Source: Pseudomonadota bacterium
GTDB lineage: Bacteria > Pseudomonadota > Gammaproteobacteria > UBA6186 > Azoamicaceae
Reading direction: 5' to 3'
Assembly (NCBI GenBank): GCA_021848375.1
Contig: JAJZUR010000026.1
Coordinates: 1 to 14,396, forward strand
Length of the DNA: 14,396 bases
Shown here: positions 7,529 to 14,322 of the stretch, piece by piece
How the letters are laid out: each line of letters starts with the position of its first letter
How positions within the stretch are numbered: position 1 is the stretch's first letter
Made by a program: the position numbers and the translations under genes
Notes under the pieces: model-generated
The model's database searches: none
The model's input: only the letters and a program-made list of their open reading frames with translations
Told to the model about the DNA's origin: nothing

Positions 7529-7831
7529 ATGAGTGCAAAAGAATTCATGGATAAAGCCAAGGCAGCATCACAAAAGATGAAGCCTATTGCGATTAAAGTA
7601 TGGGGGATCACAATCCAAGTGTCTAAACAAGTATGGGGGATCACGATCCAAGTGTCTAAACAAGTAGCAAACATGGCAGTGATGGTTTCTAAAAAAATCT
7701 ATGCGGCAGCCAAAGCCGGGGTCCAAACTCTCTTAACAAAAATCAAAAAAATGAAAGATGAAAGAGCTGCTAAGGCTGGCACTCGTAAAGCGAGCGCTTC
7801 TTCTGGCACTGATCAGGGGCCAAAAGCTTAA
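7529..7831 (+). CDS. hypothetical basic protein with tandem 11-residue repeats
   Basis: A protein of 100 residues that I do not recognise. A textbook Shine-Dalgarno, AGGAGG (7515-7520), stands 8 nt before the ATG, and with the extended -10 upstream this makes a real, probably well-translated gene. The N-terminus (1-23) is Lys/Ala-rich. Then VWGITIQVSKQ occurs twice in tandem (24-34, 35-45), followed by degenerate copies VANMAVMVSKK (46-56) and IYAAAKAGVQT (57-67). The tail (68-100) is Lys, Arg, Ala and Ser-rich and likely disordered. There are no cysteines, no signal peptide and no long uninterrupted hydrophobic stretch. An 11-residue period places V1, I4 and V8 on one face of an 11/3 helix, the geometry of lipid-surface-binding repeats such as those of apolipoproteins and synucleins; membrane or granule surface binding is therefore an inference. 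The central residues could instead form beta-strands. It converges on the qmcA/nfeD pair. Confidence 0.72.
   Translation: MSAKEFMDKAKAASQKMKPIAIKVWGITIQVSKQVWGITIQVSKQVANMAVMVSKKIYAAAKAGVQTLLTKIKKMKDERAAKAGTRKASASSGTDQGPKA
7598..7663 (+). repeat. 33-bp tandem duplication inside the small gene
   Basis: Copies at 7598-7630 and 7631-7663 differ at one base only (A at 7612, G at 7645), a synonymous ACA/ACG change. The unit is exactly 11 codons, so copy number can change without breaking the frame. Confidence 0.95.
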
Positions 7832-7869
7832 ATTGCACCATTTGGATTTGAATTGCACCAATTGCACCA
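7831..7869. repeat. three copies of a 10-bp direct repeat in a convergent spacer
   Basis: AATTGCACCA occurs at 7831-7840, 7851-7860 and 7860-7869 between the ends of the small repeat-protein gene and the nfeD-like gene. The first copy begins on the last base of the stop codon. The second and third are a 9-bp tandem unit. No hairpin with a T-run is seen, so this is not an obvious terminator, and the copies are too few and too close for a CRISPR array. Confidence 0.7.
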
Positions 7870-7880
7870 TTTAAATCTGA

Positions 7881-8339
7881 TTAGCTATTATCCCTTTTCT
7901 CTTTCACCTTTAGAATGATCCCGTCAACCCCCACTACCAGAACCGTGGAACCAGCGGGTAGATCTTGTCCTTCCACACGCCAACTAGAATCATCCACTCG
8001 AATTTTGCCTCGGCCATTGACAATCGGCTCAGATAACGTAAAAGTTCTGCCGACATATTGCTCAGCGCGTCGGTTTAGAGTTGGTCTGTCGGTTTTAATG
8101 GGATGCCTTTTTAAGTAAAGACGCCAGAATACAATGCTCATGACCGAACCAACTGCAAAAATTAATAATTGATATTCCCCCTGTAAATTAGGCAATATCC
8201 AAGCAACAATTCCCACAATACTTGCCGTTATCCCCAGCCACAATAAAAAAAAGCTCGCGCCAAAGGTGACTTCAACAATAATTAATAGAGCGGCTAAACC
8301 AAACCAATACCAATCGTTCATTAAGAATGCATTTGTCAT
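7881..8339 (-). CDS. NfeD-like membrane protein (YbbJ type)
   Basis: A 152-residue short NfeD-family protein lacking the protease domain of long NfeD forms. Two or three N-terminal membrane segments are visible (about 10-27, 29-49 and 56-73), followed by a positively charged stretch (RLYLKRHPIKTDRP) and a C-terminal OB-fold domain from about 90: YVGRTFTLSEPIVNGRGKIRVDDSSWRV with the typical G-R-G-K and W-R-V positions, then STVLVVGVDGIILKV. Short NfeD proteins are paired with stomatin/SPFH proteins and are thought to anchor or modulate them in membrane microdomains. It starts 5 nt after the qmcA-like stop, so the pair is co-transcribed. Confidence 0.9.
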   Translation of the reverse strand: MTNAFLMNDWYWFGLAALLIIVEVTFGASFFLLWLGITASIVGIVAWILPNLQGEYQLLIFAVGSVMSIVFWRLYLKRHPIKTDRPTLNRRAEQYVGRTFTLSEPIVNGRGKIRVDDSSWRVEGQDLPAGSTVLVVGVDGIILKVKEKRDNS

Positions 8340-8344
8340 AGTGG

Positions 8345-9268
8345 TTATCCTTTAGTCTGCTCTTTGAATACCGTTTTAGCCAATTCACCTATCCCTGCCA
8401 AACTTCCGATTACACTGCCCGCTTCTAAAGGCATTAAAATGACTTTTTGATTTTCGGCGGAAGCAATTTTGCCTAAGGCATCAATGTATTTTTGCGCAAC
8501 GAAATAATTTAAGGCTTGCAAACTGCCGTTACCAATCGCAACCGAGACTACTTCCGTTGCTTTGGCCTCAGCGGCAGCTTGTCTTTCCCGTGCTTCAGAT
8601 TCTAAAAAGGCTGCTTGTCTTCTGCCTTCTGCGTCTAAAATTCGCGCACTTTTTTCGCCTTCTGCACGCAATATTTGCGACATTTTAACACCTTCCGCTG
8701 ATAAAATAGCAGCGCGTTTTTCTCGTTCTGCTTTCATTTGCGCACCCATGGCTTCTACTAAATCTCTCGGCGGGGCAATATCTTTAATTTCAATACGCGT
8801 TACTTTAATTCCCCACGGGGCAGTCGCTTCATCAATGACCATTAACAACCGTGAATTTATATGATCGCGTTGCGACAAAGATTCGTCTAAAGAAAGTGCT
8901 CCCAACACGGTTCGAATATTGGTTAGGGTTAAATTGCGAATGGCGCGTTCGAGATCACTGACTTCATAAGCGGCTCTTGCACCATCCACCACTTGAAAGA
9001 AGACCACCGCATCCACCCGCACCATAGCGTTGTCTTTGGTAATGACTTCTTGGGAAGGAATATCGAGTACTTGTTCCATCATGATTAATTTAGCGCCGAC
9101 TTGATCAACAAAGGGTACAATCATGCCAAGCCCGGGTCTTAAGGTATGGGTATAACGCCCAAAGCGCTCAATGGTCCATTCATAACCTTGCGGAACTTGT
9201 TTTACTCCCATAAAAACAACCACAATGGCTAGCACTACCACAAGACCTACAACCATTCCAAAATCCAT
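8345..9268 (-). CDS. qmcA: SPFH/stomatin family membrane protein (QmcA-like)
   Basis: A 307-residue paraslipin/stomatin-type protein. A single N-terminal membrane segment (about 4-21) precedes the SPFH/Band 7 domain (about 22-190), with the family motifs VPQGYEWTIERFGRY, LRPGLGMIVPFVDQV, DIPSQEVITKDNAMVRVDAV and IKDIAPPRDLVEAM. An Ala/Glu/Arg-rich coiled-coil region follows (about 175-245: AEREKRA, AEGVK, AEGEKSA, AEGRRQA, ARERQAAAEAKA), the oligomerisation part of the family. Members form large ring or cage assemblies in the membrane and interact with NfeD proteins and membrane proteases. It is the first gene of a two-gene operon with the nfeD-like gene. The ATG at 9268 has AGGGG and AAAGG purine runs just upstream. 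Confidence 0.92.
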   Translation of the reverse strand: MDFGMVVGLVVVLAIVVVFMGVKQVPQGYEWTIERFGRYTHTLRPGLGMIVPFVDQVGAKLIMMEQVLDIPSQEVITKDNAMVRVDAVVFFQVVDGARAAYEVSDLERAIRNLTLTNIRTVLGALSLDESLSQRDHINSRLLMVIDEATAPWGIKVTRIEIKDIAPPRDLVEAMGAQMKAEREKRAAILSAEGVKMSQILRAEGEKSARILDAEGRRQAAFLESEARERQAAAEAKATEVVSVAIGNGSLQALNYFVAQKYIDALGKIASAENQKVILMPLEAGSVIGSLAGIGELAKTVFKEQTKG

Positions 9269-9320
9269 AACCTTTCCCCTTAAATTTAAACGATAATTGT
9301 TTTATTCCTCATCGCTGCCA

Positions 9321-9329
9321 AGTATACCA
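9321..9329 (-). promoter_or_regulatory. candidate extended -10 promoter for the qmcA/nfeD pair
   Basis: On the minus strand TGGTATACT (hexamer TATACT, one mismatch from consensus) lies 52 nt before the qmcA-like ATG. No convincing -35 is seen. It lies back to back with the plus-strand candidate at 9366-9374. Confidence 0.38.
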
Positions 9330-9365
9330 TTTTGCGAATAGAGATAATCCAGATCCACATAACTC

Positions 9366-9374
9366 TGCTACAAT
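9366..9374 (+). promoter_or_regulatory. candidate extended -10 promoter for the SPOR–hslVU operon
   Basis: TGCTACAAT (hexamer TACAAT, 9369-9374) lies 33 nt before the ATG at 9408, leaving room for a short leader. No good -35 hexamer and no sigma-32-type -35 (CTTGAAA) is visible, so heat-shock control as known for E. coli hslVU is not supported here. Confidence 0.4.
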
Positions 9375-9407
9375 ACAGTCATTCAGGCAATATTTTTAGT
9401 TATTTAG

Positions 9408-10100
9408 ATGATAAAGCTTCGTAAAGGTAAACATGCACGTCGAGTATCGCACCCCGCAAAGCGGCGTCCATCACGCGCCTCTTTTGCCCGGCTATGGCTG
9501 CTAACAGGATTAGTTTTAGGAATACTCGGCGCAACCTTCGTTTTCCAATCAACTTATGGACAAACCATTTTGGCAAAATTAAATGGAATAGCCTCCCAAG
9601 AAAGTTCCGTAACAGAAGTAGCCTTAAAATCCAAGAAAAGCGCCAAACCCAAAAAAACCAAATTGATCGCACAAAAAAATGAGCCGCCGCAACGCTTTGA
9701 GTTTTACCAATTATTGCCTGGCATGGAAGTCCCTATTCCAGATCGAACAGAAGAGAAGAAACATTCCCCACACATACTTGCAAAAATAGAAACAAAAGAC
9801 TCTACTATTTCCTTATTACCACCCGCAAAGCCGCCGTTACCAAAAACACAAACCAAACTCGCCGCCGCACAATATTTAATCCAAGCGGGCGCATATCGTC
9901 AGCTTAATTCTGCAGAATCCCTACAAACTCGCTTACATTTACAAGGATTCACTCCTCGTATTCAGAAAATCGAAGCGGAGGATGGCATTTGGTTTCGAGT
10001 AACGCTTGGCCCTTTTGCAACTGAGGCTATTGCTTTAAATCAAAAAAAACGACTCGCCCGAGAAAATATCCACGGTATTTTAATTCTGCAACGTAACTAG
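9408..10100 (+). CDS. SPOR domain inner-membrane protein, FtsN-like
   Basis: A 230-residue bitopic protein with FtsN topology. The cytoplasmic N-terminus (1-28) is very basic, one membrane helix follows (about 29-47, LWLLTGLVLGILGATFVFQ), then a periplasmic linker rich in Lys, Pro and Ser, and a C-terminal SPOR domain (about 155-229) beginning YLIQAGAYRQLNSAESLQ and containing WFRVTLGPF. SPOR domains bind denuded septal glycan. The linker motif RFEFYQLLPGMEV (96-108) is of the kind found in FtsN-like SPOR proteins located before hslV. The location immediately upstream of hslVU is that of ftsN in enterobacteria, which supports a role in septal peptidoglycan synthesis, although SPOR proteins of other function share the architecture. 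A TAG directly before the ATG fixes the start; no Shine-Dalgarno is evident. The hslV start follows 14 nt after the stop. Confidence 0.85.
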   Translation: MIKLRKGKHARRVSHPAKRRPSRASFARLWLLTGLVLGILGATFVFQSTYGQTILAKLNGIASQESSVTEVALKSKKSAKPKKTKLIAQKNEPPQRFEFYQLLPGMEVPIPDRTEEKKHSPHILAKIETKDSTISLLPPAKPPLPKTQTKLAAAQYLIQAGAYRQLNSAESLQTRLHLQGFTPRIQKIEAEDGIWFRVTLGPFATEAIALNQKKRLARENIHGILILQRN

Positions 10101-10106
10101 AGAGGA
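10101..10106 (+). promoter_or_regulatory. ribosome binding site supporting the hslV TTG start
   Basis: AGAGGA lies 8 nt before TTG at 10115. No ATG or GTG occurs at a usable place before the conserved TTILCVR motif, so TTG is the start. Confidence 0.7.
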
Positions 10107-10114
10107 CAACGCAC

Positions 10115-10663
10115 TTGAAACAATTTAAAGGAACCACCATACTTTGTGTTCGTAAACATAATCAGGTTGTGATTGGCGGAGATGGACAAGTTTCCCAAGG
10201 CAGCACCATTTTGAAGGGCAATGCCCGTAAAGTGCGGCGCTTATATCAAGATAAGATTATCGCTGGATTTGCCGGCGGCACTGCCGATGCGTTTACCTTA
10301 TTTGAACGTTTTGAAAAAAAATTAGAAGCGTATCAGGGGCATCTGACGCGCGCAGCCGTTGAACTTGCAAAAGATTGGCGCACCGATCGTGCTTTAAGAC
10401 GATTAGAAGCTTTGCTCATTGTCGCCGATAAAGAGAGTTCGTTTGTAATTACTGGAAATGGTGATGTGATTGAACCGGAACGCGGTATCATTGCCATTGG
10501 TTCAGGCGGGCCCTATGCACAAGCTGCCGCCAGTGCATTATTGGATAATTCAACGCTCGATGCACGCAGCATTGTTGAAAAATCCTTAAATATTGCAGCA
10601 GATATTTGCATTTATACTAACCATCATCAGACAATTGAACAACTCGAGAGTGAAACAAAATGA
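10115..10663 (+). CDS. hslV: ATP-dependent protease HslUV, peptidase subunit
   Basis: HslV (ClpQ), a proteasome-beta-like threonine peptidase of 182 residues, forms a double hexamer in the cytoplasm that degrades proteins unfolded by HslU. The nucleophile is Thr7 of MKQFKGTTILCVRKHN; the first six residues are a propeptide to be removed, as in many non-enteric homologues. GGDGQVSQG (21-29), NARKVRR with Lys39 (equivalent to Lys33 counted from the mature Thr) and AGFAGGTADAFTLFERFE (active-site and ion-binding region) are all present, as is AIGSGGPYAQAAA. Translation starts at TTG with AGAGGA 8 nt upstream. The stop TGA overlaps the hslU ATG by 4 nt, giving 1:1 coupled expression. Confidence 0.97.
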   Translation: MKQFKGTTILCVRKHNQVVIGGDGQVSQGSTILKGNARKVRRLYQDKIIAGFAGGTADAFTLFERFEKKLEAYQGHLTRAAVELAKDWRTDRALRRLEALLIVADKESSFVITGNGDVIEPERGIIAIGSGGPYAQAAASALLDNSTLDARSIVEKSLNIAADICIYTNHHQTIEQLESETK

Positions 10664-12027
10664 ATCAAAATTTATTAGATGTAATGACCCCGCAGCAAAT
10701 CGTACAAGAGCTTGATAAACACATTGTTGGCCAAACAGCGGCAAAACGTTCGGTTGCCATTGCGCTTCGTAACCGCTACCGCCGAATGTTAGTCGGTGAT
10801 GAATTACGAGCAGAAATTACGCCCAAAAATATTTTAATGATTGGCCCAACTGGCGTTGGCAAAACCGAAATTGCGCGGCGCTTGGCAAAACTCGCTAATG
10901 CGCCTTTTATTAAAGTCGAAGCCACAAAATTTACCGAGGTCGGCTATGTCGGTCGGGATGTAGATTCCATTATACGTGATCTCATGGATGTCGCCGTAAA
11001 ACTGACTCGAGAAGAGGCGCTTACCAAAGTACGCGAACGAGCGGATATGGCTGCCAAAGAGCGTATTTTAAATGTATTAATCCCAGAACCAGAACTAACG
11101 CCCAAGGCGGAAACGGATGAAGTGAGATTAGAAGAAAAAATTGAAAATCAATCTGCTGCCAAAAAAGTATTCCGAAAAAAACTGGATGCAGGTGAACTGG
11201 ATGAAAAAGAAATTGAAATTGATCTTTCGCACAATGCCATTGGCGTTGAAATTATGGCGCCGCCCGGCATGGAAGAGATGACTAATCAATTACAAAATAT
11301 CTTCCAAAGTCTATCTAGTGACCGCGTTCGAAAGCGAAAGCTGCGCGTAAAAGATGCACTCAAATTACTGCGCGAAGAAGAAGCGAGCAAACTGATTAAT
11401 GATGAAGACATTAAAACGCGAGCCTTAGAGCGCGTAGAGCAAGCCGGCATTGTTTTTCTGGATGAAATTGATAAAGTGACGCAACGCTCCGAAGCCCGCG
11501 GCGCCGATGTATCACGTGAAGGCGTACAGCGTGATTTATTACCCCTGGTTGAAGGATGCACGGTATCTACCAAATATGGCATGGTGAAAACCGATCATAT
11601 TTTATTTATCGCCTCTGGCGCATTTCATCTTTCTAAACCTTCTGATCTCATCCCAGAACTACAAGGCCGGCTCCCAATTCGAGTCGAATTAGATGCTTTA
11701 AAAACTGAAGATTTTGTGCGGATCTTAACCGAACCAGACGCGTGTTTAACGACACAGTATCAAGCGCTCTTAAAAACGGAAGCGGTTGAACTTATTTTTG
11801 ATAAAACCGGCATTCAACAATTGGCTGAAATTGCTTGGGAAATTAACGAACGCAGTGAAAATATTGGCGCAAGAAGATTATATACCGTCATGGAACGTTT
11901 ATTAGACGACATTTCGTTTAAAGCAACAGAACTTGCCAATACGTCAATTACGATTGATAAGGCTTATGTTGAAAAACAATTGCGCGATTTGATTAAGGAT
12001 GAGGATTTGAGTCGATTTATTTTGTAA
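10660..12027 (+). CDS. hslU: ATP-dependent protease HslUV, AAA+ ATPase subunit
   Basis: HslU (ClpY), the hexameric AAA+ unfoldase that caps HslV and threads substrates into it. At 455 residues it is a little longer than E. coli HslU (443). Order of features: N-terminal TPQQIVQELDKHIVGQ; Walker A GPTGVGKT (62-69); pore loop GYVGRD (95-100); the inserted, charged I domain (about 110-240); Walker B IVFLDEID (264-271); arginine-finger region ELQGRLPIRVEL (333-344); sensor 2 GARRL (403-407); and the C-terminal tail EDLSRFIL, whose last residues dock into HslV and activate it. All key residues are intact. It overlaps hslV by ATGA. A palindromic repeat begins 6 nt after its stop. Confidence 0.98.
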   Translation: MNQNLLDVMTPQQIVQELDKHIVGQTAAKRSVAIALRNRYRRMLVGDELRAEITPKNILMIGPTGVGKTEIARRLAKLANAPFIKVEATKFTEVGYVGRDVDSIIRDLMDVAVKLTREEALTKVRERADMAAKERILNVLIPEPELTPKAETDEVRLEEKIENQSAAKKVFRKKLDAGELDEKEIEIDLSHNAIGVEIMAPPGMEEMTNQLQNIFQSLSSDRVRKRKLRVKDALKLLREEEASKLINDEDIKTRALERVEQAGIVFLDEIDKVTQRSEARGADVSREGVQRDLLPLVEGCTVSTKYGMVKTDHILFIASGAFHLSKPSDLIPELQGRLPIRVELDALKTEDFVRILTEPDACLTTQYQALLKTEAVELIFDKTGIQQLAEIAWEINERSENIGARRLYTVMERLLDDISFKATELANTSITIDKAYVEKQLRDLIKDEDLSRFIL

Positions 12028-12032
12028 TATTT

Positions 12033-12112
12033 TTTACCCTCACCCGGTGCTTCGCACCACCCTCTCCCGCAAGCGGGAGAGGGTGCCCCCCGTAGGGGTG
12101 GGTGAGGGTAAA
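12033..12112. repeat. palindromic REP/MITE-like element with cloverleaf folding
   Basis: An outer perfect 13-bp inverted repeat, TTTACCCTCACCC (12033-12045) with its complement at 12100-12112, encloses three hairpins: GGTGC/GCACC (12046-12050 with 12054-12058, loop TTC), an 11-bp stem CCCTCTCCCGC/GCGGGAGAGGG (12060-12070 with 12073-12083, loop AA), and a short CCCC/GGGG stem near 12087-12098. It is much richer in G+C than its surroundings. Similar CCCTCTCCC...GGGAGAGGG palindromes are dispersed in many proteobacterial genomes as REP-like or MITE-like repeats. It separates the 3' end of hslU from the convergent autotransporter remnant and may block transcription from both sides, but no T-run follows the outer stem on either strand, so it is not a standard intrinsic terminator. 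Confidence 0.85.
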
Positions 12113-12114
12113 TT

Positions 12115-14322
12115 CTAAAACAACCATTTAAATTTCACCAAAACGGATTGATCCATAAATCCTTTTTTCGCTTCTAAATCATAGCTCGCGATAACCATAA
12201 ATTGTTCGGTCATTAACGTGGTAATACTTCGCCCCACATTAATACCGGCTCTTGCTTGATTAACGCCCGTAACGATGAACGAACCACCGCCAACATCAAT
12301 AAACTGGGAAGTAACTTGAAATTTTGGGGGTTTAGTATCATATAAATATAAAACATGCAGCTCTGGTAAGAAATCGTCTTGGCTGACTTCAGCAATTCTA
12401 CCCCCCAATCCAATTTGTATTTGATTCACTTGCACTGGACTAACTGACAAATTCGCACCATAGGCACCCGTTTCAATATAACCTTGTTGGGTTAAGGCCG
12501 AGTATTGTACGGTTCCCATCGGTGAAATTTCTATCGTATAAATAGGCAGCGTAAAACCAGCTTTTAATTTTCCGCCATATTGCATCCCTTGATATTTTGA
12601 AATTGCCGTTTGCGTTGTCACGGCAATATTTCTAACCCCATGATAACTATCAACACCTAATGAAAGTAACCCATCCAAGAAAAGCGGCCCATAGTTTGCA
12701 CTGCCATATAGAGTGCCTTATACCGTATTTACATTCGTCGTATTACCTGTATTATCTTGCTGCTTGATGGCACTGTTCGCATAACCAATGGCGGCACCGA
12801 CTCGATAGAATTGTCCAATTGGCGCATCGGCCATGATGCCAAATCCGCGCGTAAATGATGAATACCCAATAATATTATTGCGTGATTTTTGATGAATGGA
12901 ATTTCCAAACAGCATCGGACCATACGACGCGTAACCATCCAGCATATCACCAGCAGCATAACCCGACTTCGAATAAACACCCCCATTACTTGCAACGGCA
13001 TAAGCCGTTCCCGTCCGATAATTATCTAAACGACTACCAATGACATTGTATGGCAACTTAGCTTGATTAAATGTTGTCATTAACACGCCTTCATCTGCTA
13101 CATCTAACGGGGCTAATGCCGATAAAATATTATCAACACCTGTTTTAGTGACTTCAGCATCCAAAATGCTAAAAATGTCCGTTAATGGTGAATTAGGGAC
13201 GGTTCGGAGTTGATCTAATAAATTTGCAAGGTTTGCCCATTCTGGATTTGGATCAATGGTACTAAGCAGTACTCGAACCGCTTTAATAGCCAAATTATTT
13301 CCAATGACCGACTCTGTAAAACTTAACAGAAACGACGAAGGATATACCAATGTTGGTAGGGCATTGTTGGTCACTCCGCCATTGGAAGTAATAACATTAA
13401 ATACCTCGCCGTCCAAAATACCACCGCTGCCATTGGGCAACGAAATATTGATTGTGCCTCCATTCAAAATCGTTGTCCCAGTAACGACGATTTGGCTAAA
13501 ATGCTGATAATCTTGTAATTGAATATTCAAAATGCCTGTATTATTTTGTACAAAATTACCCGTAATGGTAGGATCTTCTAATACCGTGATTGTGCCGGCA
13601 TTGGTTACGATACCGCCGCCACTTATATCATCATAGAAATTAAATTTCCCACCATTATTGACATTTAACTGATTTGTCACCGTAATTGGGTTATTCATTG
13701 TAAAGGTTGCATTATTATTTACATTCAATGTTCCGGTAGAAAATGTTCCTGGCGGCATAAAATTGGTATTGAGCGTCAACGTTCCAGTTCCAGAGATATT
13801 TCCCGTTAAGGAACCGCCACTATTTAAAGTAAGTGCGCTACCCGCTCCTATGGCAATACTACTTGCGCCTGTGATTGCCTTTGCCACCGTAAAAGTACCG
13901 CCCGTGATATTCATGGTACCAACATTTGAAATGGTAATAGAGGGGGTATAATTCCCACTCACGAGTAATGTCGATCCAGTTGTGCCATCCCCCGTCACTG
14001 TTCCCGCAATAGATCCGCCATTGACGCCTAAAGTCGCACCGTTGGCAATGGTCACCCGCCCTACTAAAGAACCTCCTAACAATAGAATTTCACCATTCTT
14101 TATAGCGGTTTTTCCCGTAAACGTATTTGCACCGCTTAACGTTAACGTTGCAGCGCCAATACCTTGTTGGGTAAGACTACCGCCACCCACAGAATGACTG
14201 ATTACGCCTGAAAAAGTCGTTGCGGTTGTGGTTGCAACCGTTAATGCGCCAGCTGTTAAATATACATTTCCAGCACCACTTAAATTCGGTTCTATGAATA
14301 TTTGAATGGGTGATTTATTATA
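12115..14322 (-). pseudogene. autotransporter (type Va), passenger and beta-barrel, IS-truncated and with an internal stop
   Basis: One reading frame of 736 codons runs from 14322 to 12115 with a single internal TAA (12720-12718). The N-terminal part is an autotransporter passenger with beta-helix repeats of the 'autotransporter-associated beta strand' type: NLSGAGNVYLTAGALTVA, GGGSLTQQGIGAATLTLSG, ANTFTGKTAIKNGEILLLGG, then Gly/Thr/Asn-rich strands. The C-terminal barrel starts around the region encoded near 13020 (RTGTAYAVASNGGVYS, RGFGIMADAPIGQFYRVGA) and ends LVKFKWLF, an aromatic C-terminus typical for Bam recognition. The TAA falls between NTTNVNTV and GTLYGSANYGPLFLDGLLS, in mid-barrel, so a truncated product could not form a complete translocator. 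The 5' end is cut off at 14322/14323 by an apparent ISL3-type insertion; signal peptide and promoter lie beyond it. Unless there is readthrough, this is a dead gene, probably of recent decay because the remainder is open. Confidence 0.85.

Noticed and set aside
7831..7869. CRISPR array
   Set aside because: Units are 10 bp, spacers are 10 and -1 bp and irregular, and there are no cas genes.
9400..9672. Minus-strand ORF of 90 codons rich in Leu, Arg and Trp
   Set aside because: It is antisense to the SPOR protein gene; its apparent membrane character is the complement of the basic and Lys-rich coding sequence.
12033..12112. Intrinsic transcription terminator
   Set aside because: The hairpins are strong but no run of T follows the outer stem on either strand, so it is reported as a repeat.
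12115..12678. Barrel C-terminal part as a separate gene starting at TTG 12678
   Set aside because: It is in the same frame as the upstream part, has no ribosome binding site, and barrel sequence continues between the TAA and this TTG, so it is the tail of one broken gene.
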